A stretch of 64,000 nt of DNA from contig OY282610.1 in NCBI GenBank assembly GCA_958298945.1, positions 25,940,233-26,004,232 of the forward strand. The letters run 5' to 3'. The notes under the pieces are model-generated. The model was not told where the DNA came from and did no database searches. It saw only the letters and a program-made list of their open reading frames with translations. Positions within the stretch are counted from its first letter, which is position 1. The number at the start of each line of letters is the position of its first letter. Positions 1 to 13,442 of the stretch are shown here, in pieces. The DNA comes from Atherix ibis (taxonomy: Eukaryota; Arthropoda; Insecta; Diptera; Athericidae). The position numbers were made by a program, and so were the translations under genes.

Positions 1-2075
1 ATGCTGATTTACAAAAAGGGAGACTCCTACGACACGGTCAACTACAGAGGCATCGCACTTATGAATACCATCGCGAAAATCTTCACGGCAGTCCTGGCAA
101 GCAGAATTGATGATTGGGCCGAAAAACACCAGATTATACCTGAGGCGCAATGTGGGTTTAGAAAAGGGCGATCCTGCGATGACAACCTATTCGTCCTCTC
201 AGCAAATATCAGCATGGAACTAATGAAACCGCACGGAAAACTTTTTGTCGCCTTTGTAGATTTCCGCAGGGCTTTCGATTCGGTATCGATGCATACCATA
301 ATGTGGAAAAAACTTAACCAGGCTGGAGTCAGCGCATCTCTCATCAGGGTCCTCCAGGATTTCTATGAAAAGGCTACTATGAGGGTCAAGGTCAACCACG
401 TAGAAAAAACCAAAGAAGTAAACGTCACGCAGGGCATCCTCCAAGGGGACTCACTCAGCCCCCTACTATTCTCGCTCGTCTTACACGATTTGGTGTCCTT
501 TTTTCTCAGCAGAGGTCACAGGGACGTCGTCACGAAGATCCTCCTGCTTCTTTTTGCTGACGACCTGGTGCTTATGGCGAAATATATCATCGAACTTCAA
601 TACATGTTGGACACCCTCTCCGAGTACTGTGAACTCAACCACCTGGAGGTCAACACTTCGAAGACCAAAATTCTTATTTGTCAAAAAGCAGGAAGAGCCA
701 AGACCTACAGACCAATAAAATACCGTGGAAAACCACTGGAGATTGCCAAGAGATATACCTACCTCGGAGTCCCCTTCACCACATCGGGCCTCTTCAACGA
801 GGCTGCCAGTCACTCGGTAACCAAAGCGAGAGTTGCACTGGGAACCGTGTGGAAGACGTACATGGCGGCCAAAATATCTTCGTGGGAATCAAGAAACAAA
901 CTTTTCAATGGAGTGGTGTCCTCTACTCTACTTTACGGCTCCGGTATTTGGGGACTGCGGCATAAAGAAGATCTAGACAAAGTCCAAAACAACTACCTTC
1001 GTAGTGTACTAGAACTGCCACGAAACACACCAGGATACATGCTAATCCTTGAAACTGGCATGACGAGACTGAGCGACAACGTACTGATGAGGGCTTCTAA
1101 ATTTTGGTTCAAGGTCAAAAACATGGAGGATCAAAGATACTCCAAGATTTGTCTAAAAAGACTACTACTACAGGAAAGGTCACCTAATAATATTGTTAAA
1201 TACAACTGGGCCTCTCTCATGCACCAACACTTTTCGGAACTGGGATGGGAAGCAGTATAGGAAAGTTAAAACCTGGGCCAACTCGGCTGGAGCAACCTCC
1301 GCGAGGCACTGATAACCCACACACACGACGAAGACGTACACAGAACTCGAAACTCGAGCTACGACCCAACATACAAGTTCATAAAAAACCTTGACGTTCC
1401 TTACTGTGAGAAATACCTATCCCTAAATATTCCCATTCACTGCACACGAATTCTAGCCCAATTGAGGCTCTCGGGTTTTGAAAGAATTTATTTCAAGTTC
1501 AAAAATAACAAATACAGTTTCCCAACAACCGAACTATGCACGCTCTGCAGTAATTATGTGCCCGAATCGCTGGAACACTTTATCTGGGAATGCCCAGTTT
1601 ACACGGATTTTAGAATCGATTGTCTTTCCCAAAACTTGTACCATGACTTATTTCTAATAGATACAGAACAGGATTGTAAAAAGTTATATAAGTTTATCAC
1701 TTGCTGCCTAAAAACAAGATCTTTCTTACTGTTCGAATAACTTTTAATGTAGATATTGAACTGTCAAATTTAATCTAAAATTTAATTTAAAAGTTCAGTT
1801 TTTTTTTTTACTGTATAAGATCTGAGTTCAAAAAGGGTGTATTGTTATTAATTATCTAAATGTAATATATAACACTGCAGGTTAAATCTGCCACTCTACC
1901 TATACATGCAATATGTGCCAAATGAAGTGCAAACTATAAGATACGAGATTCTATCTATTATATTGTATAATGCTAAACACCAAAATATGTACAAAATTAA
2001 GGCGCCCTAGGAGCCCTTGTAATAGGTTCTGTATAACCTTGATGCAATAAACATTATTATTATTATAATATACGT
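1..2075 (+). mobile_element. Non-LTR retrotransposon (LINE), 3' part with reverse transcriptase
   Basis: The reading frame is open from the first base, so the 5' part lies outside the window. The palm motifs of reverse transcriptase are visible: YRGIAL, GFRKGRSC, AFVDFRRAFD, QGDSLSPLLF, the catalytic LFADDLV and the later YTYLGVPF. After two closely spaced in-frame stops (1258-1260 TAG, 1267-1269 TAA) the same frame runs on to 1740 and encodes a C-terminal zinc-knuckle-like CTLC...HFIWEC segment of the kind found in I/Jockey/R1-type LINEs. The tail after 1740 is AT-rich and ends in AATAAA plus a short ATT repeat near 2046-2075, a common LINE 3' end. I do not assign a clade. The two stops suggest a dead copy, although the RT itself is intact. 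Confidence 0.9.
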
Positions 2076-5000
2076 GTATGCTCCAAGCATGATCATTTAT
2101 GGAACATTAGCGGACTGATAATATGTTAGCAAATCGAATAATGGGTTAGGGTAGTTGACCCACATGAATAGAGTCAATGCCCTTAGCTCAAATGTAAGCA
2201 AATTCAGCTATCGAACCAGTTGTATAAGACTTGATAGACCTTAACAAATGACCTATTTCCAAATGAGAGATCGAGAACGTGCGGTAAGTGATCCTTTGTC
2301 ATATGGAAGCAAGTCAACAAAAATAATATCGCCGACCTTGAGTGTTAGTCGAGTGTGATCTGAAAGGTTCGGTCTAATGACAGTTTATGATCTTGCTGAA
2401 TATCTAAATCAAATGCAACGTCCAGGCTGGTTTGAATGTATTTTAATATTGATAATTTTTTGTTCGTTACTTTATTTTCGATCAATAATTTTAACTTTTT
2501 CAAATGACAAAAAATCCATTTACGCAAAAATTGATTTTCTTCTTCTTATATGAAATAGTTACTATAAATTTTATTTTCATTATTAATCAATAAAAAGATT
2601 AATTTCCTTATTTTTTTTGCCATTAAAGGAAGATCAAATTTTTTATAATAATATTTTAATTATAATCGTCATTTAAAAAACTAAAAACTATACGATACAA
2701 ATTGCAATCGTAAAATACCCTATCCTATTAATTTGCATGTTTCACTGTTGTTAATGTAATGAAAATATAAAATATTCACAATTGTACGTACAGGTTAGAG
2801 TAACAACAACACCTGTCCAAATATAAAACTTTAATTACTCTCGTACTGATAGTGAAAATATACAATACAAAAAGGCAAATGATTGAGAAACGAAAAAAGT
2901 TGGTAAAATTGAAAAAATAGGACAAAATATTAGGGAGAATATATAATGTGTAATGGAGTAATTCACGGCACGTTGTATTTACGATAAATTTTGTGTATTT
3001 GGAAAAAGGAAATCGTCTCCGCATTGGACCGTGAACGGTGGTGTATCGCGCTTATCACATCTTCTGTGGAAGGGTTCATCTATGGCACGTCGTTGTACCC
3101 TTCGTGAGTCCAGTAAACGTCCGGTTTTAATTTGGTATGCGGTCGGGCATATGCATAATTGCCCTGCCATTCGAATCCTAAAGTGCATATGTCACGTTCT
3201 AATGCTATTTTCTGTTAAGGTAAACTCTTTGCAAGTGCTAGTTCACATTTGTAGGTCCACCCATTCGGACAAGTCCGTTTTTTTAAAATAAATTCACTGA
3301 CTCTAGAGACTATATTCATTCATATTTTTAAAAATGATTTTTTCCCCAAACCAAATTGCACCCTTATTCCAATCAGTCAATTTTCTCTCCTTTTCGAGAA
3401 GGTATTGAAAAGATTTTCTCCATTAAAATTCAAAATAGAACAAAAATATACAATTCAAGGTGATAATAAAATATGCAGCAACAATGGAAGCGTGGCGCAA
3501 TCGAATAGTAAAAGAGTTCGAATACAGAGAATGCTGCGCATGAAATAGTTTCAGGCTAGTATGGGCGGACGTTTTGGAGCACGCGGATGACCGACCCGTT
3601 GTTGTTGAGTGGCAGCACAATAGCCAATTTCTCATACGGCAGGGATGGTTCTACTTGTCCCCATCATGTATACGGACTGTAAATGGTAAATTTCAAACTT
3701 TACCCGCCCCTCCAATAATATTGCTGGTTGTCTAAGGTAAATGAACCGAAAAGAAACAGCCCCTGGCGTTATTTTGCTAGTCACTAACCCCTACCCTATC
3801 ACGATTTACATGTACTAGTATCGAAATACCTGTTCGGCTCGAATTTTGATTTGCGTGATAATATTTTTTATGGTATTATTATTATTATTGTCTTTTGGTC
3901 AGGTGTTTTTCAGATGGCAAGTGCTTTATGCGTGTCATACAATTCGGACGGGGAATTTGAAATTCATAAAGGGATCACAACTATTAGCGGGGACAGAACC
4001 TAACGATACTCATACATGGTATCCGCATATGCGTGCACATATATAGCTAGACAGCCTGAACCTATGGTCAGTACAAATACCGAGGAGGCTATTTCTAAAT
4101 AAAACTGAATAAACAGTCAGTCGATGTTTGATGTTTTGAAATATTTTTTTTTCCAGGTCGCAAGACACTGTTAATAGTGCACCAAAGTGGCTACGAACAG
4201 CAATTGCTTCAGTTGCGACATTCCTTTTCCAAATGACGTCACAATGTCCATTTACTAGAGCAAAACACCACCTCAAAACCAATCCGATCAAATAGAACCG
4301 AAATATTTTGAATTGTCGGTGGCTTGTATAACACAAGTAACCATAATAGAAAAGTGGACAGAAAAATAATGTCTGCACCTTCTAGAAGGATTGTTGTCGG
4401 TTCATTTAGTTTATTATTAATACAATATTATTATTCTTATTACTAAAGACTTAATAATAAATATTTTTCATCTTATTCTGGTATGGAAATATTTATATAT
4501 GTGAAAATAATAACAAATACTTTTCTTTTGGTGGTGAAACTTTTTTTTTTTTTTATGATTGTGTCGGCGGTTTTATTATGGAAATTATAATCGAACATTT
4601 TTTACAATTGAAAAATAATATTTAATCAAAGTTCAGTTTTAATTTTGATCATAAGAAATGTTTCGGTGTAGTTTTTATTTTAAAAATGTAAATAAGAATA
4701 TTAATTAACAAAGTTTTCCATACACAAATATGAAATTTAATTTCTTTGTTCTAATTTTCTTATAATTTAATTAAATTCATTTTTTTAAAGTAATAAATCC
4801 AAAAAAAAAAAAAAAAAAAATTTAGAACAAAAATTATTATAATAAAAATTGTTTAGAAGAGTTTCCTTCATTTTTGTTGCGTTCTTTTTACACATAAAAT
4901 TAAAGTGAACGTTAAAAATGTATATATTTTTTTTTTGTTTTGTATAATTGTTTGAAAGCCGATTTAACATATTTGGGAATATTTTTGGAAAAACCTGATA

Positions 5001-7254
5001 TTTTCTATTTAACAATAATAGCAAGAAAGAAAAAAAATGACTAATCGTATACGTAGTAATAGTATAAACCCAACAAACGACCGCTTGACCCACCGACCAT
5101 CGGTCAATTTTTATAATGTCCGCAATCCTTGTACACAAATGCCAAACGGACATGAATTTGTATTTGTGATATTCACACATACTACTGCAAAAGGAAAAGG
5201 GGAGTTTTCCGCCCAATAGCCTTTCTGTCCAGTTAGGAGTTTTTTTTGTTTTTTTTTTTTTTGTTATGTGTTCAGTTTTCCTTCGTTTTCTTAGATTGTC
5301 TTTTTCAAATATGGCGACGGTCAGTAAAGTTGATTTCATCTTAATTTGACGATTCAATTTAGTTTATTTATTTTTTTTTTCATTTAATGAGAATCGAACA
5401 TTGAGTGTAACAATAAAAAAACTAAACAATAATTATAATATATTCACAAAGTGCAAAAGGACAAGAGAAAAGACTGTTCTTTTTTTTTTTTATAATAATA
5501 AATCGATTAAAAAGAAAATTCTGCTTAACAAGACTTGATCAAAATATTTTTTTAATAATTAATTTTTCAACATTAATATTCTAATTAGAGAGAGAGAGAC
5601 ATTCATATATATTAAATAAATTCATATACAGAATGAGCAGAGATATTTATAATTTTATTTTCGTTCCGTCGTCGTTAATTTGTGAAGTATTTTATAACAA
5701 AGAAAAATACTGAATAAAGTGAAATCTATTGCAAATAAGAATTCTTATTGAAATTCGTAATTAAAATATTTATATTCTAGTGTAAAAAAAAAGAAAGAAA
5801 AAAAAACACAACATACAAATAACAAATTCAAATGTTAGAAAATAATAATTAGCAAAAAATTTGTTTAAATTGAAGTTATTTATTGGTTTTCAAGTGCAAT
5901 TACGAGTGTACCTGGTGAAATTAAGAATAATAATTTGCAAAGTTAAATGGAAGAAATTTTTCAAAAATTTAATCTAATATTATTTATAGCTGCTATTAAT
6001 ATAATTGTAAGTTTGATTAAAAAAAAAAAAATTCATAATATTAGATTTTTCAAATATTATTCAATTCTTAATACATAATGTGTCTTTTTTGTTGTTGATA
6101 TTTTTGTTTATTATACTATAATTATTATATTTATAACAGTACTTTTACTTTTTAAAATTATTTACTTAAATAATTTTAATGTGTAATTATCACAGTAACT
6201 ATCAAAGAATATTTTTTTTTTCCAATTAAAATATTTAGAAAGAAAAGTGAAAAACATAATAAACCATTAGTTTTTTTTTTATTGATTCAATACTGTGTAG
6301 CAATTGATTTTATATTATTTATAATAATAATTATAATAATAATAGTACAATAATAAACCTTTATTTATTTTGAATAAAAATAGTGATTGAAAATTTGAAA
6401 AATGATTCAATAGATCTAAGGAGAGATTTTTGTAATAAATATTAAATTTTATTTTTCATTGATAATCATTTGAATTTTACAATATCAAAATCATTAAATG
6501 TTGTTTTTAAATCTAAAATATTTAGTTTACTTTTAAAATGAGGTTAGTGTAAAATATTATTTGTTGCTAATGTCGCGAGTAGATTTTTAAATATTAATTA
6601 TTCAATTTGAACCAAAATTTTCATATAAATTATTTAGAATAAAAATTAATTATTCTTAATTATTATCGAATAATTATAAATTGAATATTATTATAATTTT
6701 TATTTATTAACTTGTTATGCCTTGTCTATACGATATTATATGTATATAATTATACAATATTATATAGAGTGTTCAAAATAATTGATAAAATATTGATGAA
6801 TACTATATCTAAATAGAAAATATAATGAACAAAATGTTCATATCGAAATCGATAGAATCAATAAAATATTTATAAATAAATATCATTTTAGAATGAAAAA
6901 ATAGCAACACATAAAAAGTACATTTTTGATTTAAATTTTTTATGTCGTTTCTTTTTTTAACTCACAGCTAATTCGATTTAATTATTGTAATTTAACTTAA
7001 GTTTACTTAATTGAATAATATTTAATTAGTGTTTTTTTTATTTAGAAATAAAATTATTAAAAAACAATAAAAGAGTCTCCACAATTATATTATATTTCTT
7101 TGATATTTATTAATACAATGATTTATTATGAATGTAAATAATTCTACGGATTTAATTATACAGAATTAATTTATTGAAAATTACAGGAAGAAAATTGTAA
7201 AATCATAATTTAGCGTGAATTAAATTTCAAAATAAACAAAAGAAACCACCTTAT
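2076..7254. other. AT-rich spacer, no gene recognised
   Basis: This stretch has long A/T runs and only short accidental frames. Bases 3010-3200 and 3560-3700 are noticeably less AT-rich, but none of the three frames on either strand shows a protein I recognise, and I found no tRNA-like fold. Confidence 0.5.
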
Positions 7255-7375
7255 TTGACGTTTTGTCTGTAAACAAATTTGTGAACGCAAAATAATGCCG
7301 AAAGAGTGCGCCCAATTATGGGAATTTTCCTTATTATTTTGGGAATTTTTTTAAATAATCAGAGTCGTGAAGTTT
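7255..7375 (+). promoter_or_regulatory. Conserved upstream block of forkhead copy A
   Basis: This block resembles 13575-13690 upstream of copy B. Shared strings include TTTTGTCTGTAAA, CGCAAAATAAT, CCGAAAGAGTGCGCC and AGTCGTGAAG. It contains GTAAACA at 7269-7275, a match to the forkhead consensus RYAAAYA. Retention between otherwise divergent flanks suggests promoter or 5' leader sequence, but no transcription start is visible. Confidence 0.45.
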
Positions 7376-7410
7376 CGGTACACGTTAAAAGTTCGATTAA
7401 TTCGATTTAT

Positions 7411-7600
7411 ACGAAATGTTTTTATTATTTATTTTTTTATAAATCATAATTATTTGCAAATTTCTTCTTCATCCATTTGAATTATGACAACAACAAAAAA
7501 GGCAACTTTGAAGAGTAGCGCGCATTACTCTTCAAAGTTGCCTTTTTTGTTGTTGTCATAATTATGATTTATAAAAAAATATATAATAAAAACATTTCGT
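7411..7600. repeat. Long near-perfect foldback (inverted repeat)
   Basis: The inner arms 7481-7517 and 7526-7562 are perfect 37-bp complements around an 8-nt loop. The outer arms 7411-7450 and 7561-7600 pair at 39 of 40 positions. A 30-base stretch, 7451-7480, is present only on the left and interrupts the symmetry. Similar left-side sequence recurs near 12855-12905 and 12965-13105, so this looks like a miniature element that was turned into a hairpin. Confidence 0.85.
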
Positions 7601-8340
7601 ATAATCATCAGACTTATGGTAGGATCATGATCTGACTGAACTAAGAACTGAACTACAAATACTGTCGAAAATTACCAATTTTCGTCCGAATTAACAAATT
7701 AATTACAATAGTAATAAAATATATTCAATTTATTAATATAACTACAAACAATGAATATTCACTTAGCTTATTTCTATTTAAATTTCAAGTGTAAAACAAC
7801 AATCCTACCCATTAACAAAACACTAAAATATATGAAAGTACTTGAACTACAAATGCAAAATTAAATTAAGATCTATTTTGGCGATAAGCAGTGGGAGTTT
7901 TCTGCATTCCTATAAAAAATGTGAGAGTTTAAAATTTTGACAGCGAGCCTGAATGCAGGTTTCAGTTTCAGACCGAATTGTGGTCTTACTAACCTAACAA
8001 AAAAAAATTGAACGAATATTTTTGTGCTCGTCAAATTTAAATTAGATTTGAACGATTTTGTGAAATACTTTTGTGCGAATAATAAGTTTTACACGTACTT
8101 TAAACAATTGATCTTCAACAACAACATTAAATAAATATCAATTTATTTAATATAAACTATTTTTTTTTTGAATTATTTTCGTATTTAAGATTAAATTGTT
8201 TGGTGCTTTTGTTTTGCAAATATGTAATTTTAGCACGTTTGATTTTGACAGTCCGACTTTTGCTTCTCTTTTTGGCCTTTTTTCATTAATTTCTCTTTTT
8301 TGATTTTTTTTTCATTAACAGAAATAAATTATTTTTAATA

Positions 8341-8422
8341 GTAACTGCAAGGCACGATCGACATCTGACAGTTTGGCTGGTAATGTAAAAACAAATATTA
8401 AAATTACTATAAATACAAAATC
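8341..8422 (+). pseudogene. Relic of forkhead exon 4 in the leader of copy A
   Basis: Aligned base for base without gaps, 8341-8420 matches 9801-9880 at about 65 of 80 positions. The matching stretch of exon 4 encodes the segment just after the forkhead domain ([14 protein letters not shown]). It lies immediately before the ATG of copy A. It is best read as a remnant of an older tandem copy that now serves as 5' leader. Confidence 0.75.
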
Positions 8423-8428
8423 GAAAAA

Positions 8429-10987
8429 ATGTCTTATACTGAAGCTGAAACGGAATTTATATTGAATTCATTCAATATTCCACAGCCAAATTCTAAATTC
8501 GACTCGACAAGTAAGTGTTATGAAAGTTATTTAAAACTTATTCAATAAATTAAAAATTTTTGAGTGTGTGAAGAATTGAAAATTTTGGTTATAAGTTTTA
8601 TTTTATATATTAAACTGAAGACAATTATGTTGTAGGTCCTAGTCCATCAGCACAATCGGAAAATTCAATTGAATGTGGATCGCATGCCATGAACGTCGAA
8701 AGTAGCGAATATGATTCGGAACAAGAACTAACAAATCTCACTTGGCTAACACAATTGAAGAGCTTAGCTGAAACGGATTGCTTGAATCCAATCATGAATG
8801 ATAGTCCTGAGTGCATAAATAATATTGCAGATTCAGGAACAATTCCGAAACGTGAAACTGACGAGCAACGCTACACTAAGTATATTATTCAGATTGAAGA
8901 GTACGTTCTATTACAAATACTATTATTGCTAGTTTTTTTTTCTCTTTCATTTATCATTCAATAAACTCTTTCAAATTAAATAGTATTTGAAAATGTGTAA
9001 AAATTATGCTTAAGCTTGAACTTCATTAGTTATTGTCAAAAATTTACACAATAAACTGATAGCTTCAGGATAATTTGAATAACATTTACATAAAGTCAGC
9101 ACCTTCACTATATAATTTTCATTAATATAAATCTAAAATTAAAAAAATATGCCATTTGATTTTGTTTCTTTTTTATTAATTTGTGAATAAAATTTTAGAT
9201 GTCGACGTTCTTATGAAAATTCTGCTGAAATATTTCGAACCGATACCGAATTAAAACCACCATTTAATTATTCACAAATTATTGGAATGGCTATGCTGGA
9301 GCATGGCCGTATGACGCTCAGGCAGATTTGTATATGGATTGAGAAACAATTTGCCTACTTTCGCATTCGTAATAATTGGAATGTGAGTATAATTTCTGAT
9401 ATTAATTAACCGCAAATGTGGATGTTGATAGTTAAAGAATCAATAAACTGTCTTCGATATTTTTCGTTTAATTAATATTTAGATAGAAATGTTGAGCCGC
9501 TTATGAAAAAAAAATTATTTAAAGCAATTCCCAAATCTTTGCTTTCTTTAATTACTCTTCCTTTATCTAAAATAAGTTCTAAAGTTTAAGTTTAATTTAA
9601 GTTTTATTATAAATATATTTAGCGATTATCTTGAATTTTTTAATATTTATGTTATTTTAATTTTAACAGAACTCTATTCGCCATAATCTATCATTGCAAT
9701 ATTGTTTTCGTAAAATCAACCGTGATAAATTTGAAAAAGGCAAAGGTGGATATTGGGAATTGGGAATGGACCAATCGAAAACCGACAAAAAAAGAATACG
9801 TAACCGCAAGGCACGACCGTCATCTGCCCATTTAACTGGGAATCCAAGAACAAATACTAAATTTAATATAAATACAAAATTCAATGTAAATGGCAATAGT
9901 CAAATAAAAATTAGTAACAACGGTGCTGGCGGAAATACAACAGCAAGCGAAAATATAACAAATAATTATATTATCGATACAGGAGCGAAAAGAAAACGAA
10001 AACAAACCACTGAACCGTCATTGAACAATAACAATATCAATAATATTAATAATAATTTTGATACCATTAATAACAATAGCATTGATATTAATAATGACAA
10101 TAGTAATAATTGTTCCAGTACGAATAACAATAATAATCAAGATATTATCTCCTATATATTGCAAGATGCTGAAACGTTGAAAATTTTAGGTGTTGCCAAT
10201 AATATAGAAATTGTAGATACATACGATCAAATTTACACAACTACTACACTTGAAAGGACAAATAATACAGAAATCGGTGTCATTAGCCAAATTGAAATGA
10301 CCGATATGAGCAATCAACATGGCCAGCAGCAGCAGCAGCAGCAGCAAGAGTATTTACAGTCCCAGCCACAGCACCAACAACAGCAGCAACATCACCAGCT
10401 GCAGCAAAATGAACAACAACAACAACAGCAACCACAACAAGATAATCAATCGCAACAAAATCACCAAACCGACATTATTCAAGAAGTTGAAAATTTCGAT
10501 TTGAACTTATCAACGGACGTTAATTACTTAAATTCGAGTGCCTTAGAAATAGGGTCTTCCACATATGAAATTTTCGAAGAGGAATTTCCAATAGTAACAA
10601 TGGTCGATCCAATAACGATGGAGATAAAAAGCAATAATGTATGTATTTCCAATTCAATATATTCTTGTTCATATTTGATTCTATTTGTTTCTCCAGTTCA
10701 TATTAGTTTATTAATAAAATTTGCATTATTTTTGTACAAAGACTTATCCAATTCGCGAAGTGCCACAAACAACTGATAATATTATAGCATCAGTTTTGAA
10801 TAATTATCCACACAATGGTCCAAATGTTATTGTTGAACAATTACAATATGTAACATCGACGGTGGAAGACTCATCTATAAAATCCTATTTAGATGGTATC
10901 GAAGAAGAATTTCAATTTCTTAAAAATTCTGAAAATCGTGACGAGTTTATGGATTCGTTCTATGATATTTCACCACAGGGATTTTAA
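8429..10987 (+). CDS. Forkhead transcription factor, copy A (FoxJ1/fd3F-like)
   Basis: Five exons (8429-8510, 8636-8900, 9199-9382, 9670-10638, 10742-10987) join in frame to 581 residues; all introns are GT-AG. The forkhead domain spans about residues 135-222. It begins [14 protein letters not shown] and carries the canonical helix 3 NSIRHNLSL, split by intron 3, followed by [11 protein letters not shown] and the basic RNRK run. The rest is low-complexity Asn and Gln tracts plus an acidic C-terminus, typical of insect transcription factors. The preceding [10 protein letters not shown] and the GKGGYWEL...KRIRNRK run recall FoxJ1/fd3F proteins, a family that controls ciliary genes, but that subfamily call is from memory and tentative. 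It acts in the nucleus as a DNA-binding protein. The start lies in an A-rich context (CGAAAAAATG) and is shared with copy B. Confidence 0.85.
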
Positions 10988-13030
10988 ATAATATTTAAAT
11001 TTTCATTAATTTAATAGCAATTTTGTGAATTATTATTTCTATTTTCTATATCTCAATATTGAAGAAATTTTTTTAGATTTAAAAGGAAATTACAAAAAAA
11101 AAAAAAAAAAATTAAGAAGAGACATTTTCGTAGATGAAAATTGTTTTAAATGGACATTTTTTTAATGATGTTTTAATAAAGGAAGTATTGAAATTGCATT
11201 GCTCAAAATAATTAAAATAAAGATGATCATTTACTAAAAATACGAAAAATACTTTTATATAAAAATATAAAATAAATAAATTGGAAAATTGTCAGTTTTA
11301 TGGAAACTGCCGATTTTTTTGTTTGTGTGCGATCCTGGACGAGTTTAGAGTATGTTATGTCAGAAAACAAAATTTAGAAAAAAAAATAGTATGGAGCCGA
11401 CAAAAGTATAGATTTAAGACGATAAAAACCATTTATAATTTAAAAAATTCTATTTATGGATGATAAAAAAATAAACTTGTTTCATGTAAAGATTTGTTTA
11501 AAAAAATGTTTCTTATGAAGTCCCTAATTAAAAATAATCCGAACTCTTGTTTATAGACTATCGTTTGCCCACATTCAAAGTTATTATAACTTATTTTGAG
11601 CATGTAGCAAGAAATCGGTTGATCGGCATTTTGAATCGCACTGTAATGGCCATGGAGTTAGCCTATATATTCAAAAATTATAATTTAATAGTTGCTCAAA
11701 AGCGCAATTAAAAAAAAAGAACAAAATCGGCAGTATTTCATACAACTTAAGTTTTGATATTTTGCTCAATAAACTTATTGGTTATTAAATGAAAATGACT
11801 TAAAAGTATGATTTTTTTATATACATTATTATAAGAAAATAAAATGAAAAATACGAAAAAAATTTAGGAAGTAAAATGTTCCAATATTAATTTTAAGAAA
11901 TTGATTAAACGAAATAGAATAATGTGCTCAATTTACAAATCAAATCGATTATGTGTTACAATACGAAAACTTGAAGGAGAAAAAATTAATAATTGTAAAT
12001 ATAAATTTTGCTCAAAACTGAAAGAAAAAACTTATCTTCTTACCAAATGCATAGGAAAAAAATGTATGAATATATAATTATAATATTAAATTAAGAGAGA
12101 GTAAAAAGAACCAGGTAAAAGGAAAAATCTATAAAAAAAAATAAAAATTAAATTTCAGTTGAATAAAAACTAATAAAAAAATCAAAGATAAATATTTTTG
12201 TAATATTTGTCTAAAAAATAAATTATTCAAATTAAAATTGAAGGTATATATTGTCAAGTATTACAAATTAAAATAAAATAGGAAAGGCGAATTTGTTTAT
12301 GTACTTTTACTTGTAACATAAAACACGTGAAATTATCTCCTCCATATTAGTTTTAATCTAAAGTTCCGGATTATAAAAGTTTGAATTTTTAAAAATAACA
12401 ATTATAATAAATGAATAATAATAATATTCTTAACATGTACTAAAACAAAAAATAAAATTAATCAAAGAATAAAAAATTGACAACTTCGATCGATATTTTC
12501 TTTTCCCATTTTAAATTTAATTATGACTTCAATTACCACAGTCTCTGCTTTTATAAGAGTAAAATTAACTAAGATCTTAATAAAAGAAGTTTCTAAACAC
12601 TTATTTGAGGTTTTCTGTTGATAACCTATATTTAGTAATTTTACTAAAAGGGTTTACTTTTTATGAAAAAACCTTTTTTGTAAAAACAGAACCCTTCTTT
12701 ATAATATACATGCTTTTAAGGTAAAAAATTTTGTTCTTTAGTAGGAAAACACTATTTTTTATTTGAGAGTACTGCTTTTTTTTTTAATAGAAAAAATATT
12801 TTTAAGTATTTTTAGAGAAAAAACTAGTAAGCATTATTTTAAAAAAAAGTGATTTGCAATTTTCTTCTTCAACCATTTAAATTATAACAAAAAAAAAAGT
12901 ACTTTTGTACTAAACTACAATTTATAACAAAAAATAAATACTGAACTACAATTATTATTATTTAACGAGATTAATTCGATTTACACGAATTGCGTAAATT
13001 GAATATGTTTCATTCATATGACAACTACTA
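10988..13030. other. Spacer between forkhead copies, with shared 3' flank
   Basis: No gene is recognised. Bases about 12215-12690 are clearly homologous to 16352-16830 downstream of copy B, so the duplicated unit included 3' flank. In copy A that flank is pushed away by about 1.2 kb of unrelated AT-rich sequence (10990-12215). An AATAAA at 11174-11179 is a possible polyadenylation signal for copy A. Copies of the TTTGCAAATTTCTTCTTC repeat occur near 12853 and 13043. Confidence 0.5.
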
Positions 13031-13115
13031 TTTACTTATATATAATGATTATTTGCAAATTTCTTCTTCAACCATTTAAATTATAATAAAAAAAAAGTAC
13101 TTTTGAATAGTGGAG

Positions 13116-13412
13116 CTATTGGGACTATGAAAACGCAAAATATACTAACATAAGTAAAATATAACCTCAAAATAGTCAACAACAATACTGAGTTTACTCA
13201 CACATAAACAATAAAAACTGAGTTTATTCACACATAAACAATGCTGACAAAAATATGAATCTTCAACATAACCAACGAACCCGCTAAACCATCTATTTTC
13301 ATTTTGGAAACTAAAATATCCTACCGTAAATTGTATGCGTAACAACTCATGCGAACTATTCATTTGTACGATCAAGCGTAGCTGCGAGTAGCTACTCGTA
13401 GAAGTATATACT
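13116..13412 (-). mobile_element. Miniature element, degraded copy (family of 22.3 and 23.1 kb)
   Basis: It shares the internal tandem 28-mer ACTGAGTTTACTCACACATA..., then ACATAACCAACGAACCCGC and CTACCGTAAATTGTATGCG, with the copies at 22313-22663, 23078-23433 and 23674-23990. The TTTGGACCAATTTTGCTACT terminal repeats are missing here. No coding capacity is supported. Confidence 0.7.
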
Positions 13413-13442
13413 TGTGAGTAGCAATATTTTCACAAGGGAATA

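Noticed and set aside
1462..1740. Separate small gene with a zinc-finger-like CxxC
   Set aside because: It is in frame with the LINE reverse transcriptase upstream and is its C-terminal domain.
3150..3190. CATTCGAATCCTA looked like a tRNA T-arm
   Set aside because: No acceptor, D or anticodon stems could be paired around it.
4785..5357. 190-codon minus-strand frame with Lys and Phe runs
   Set aside because: Composition follows poly-A/T tracts; no motif or splice context.
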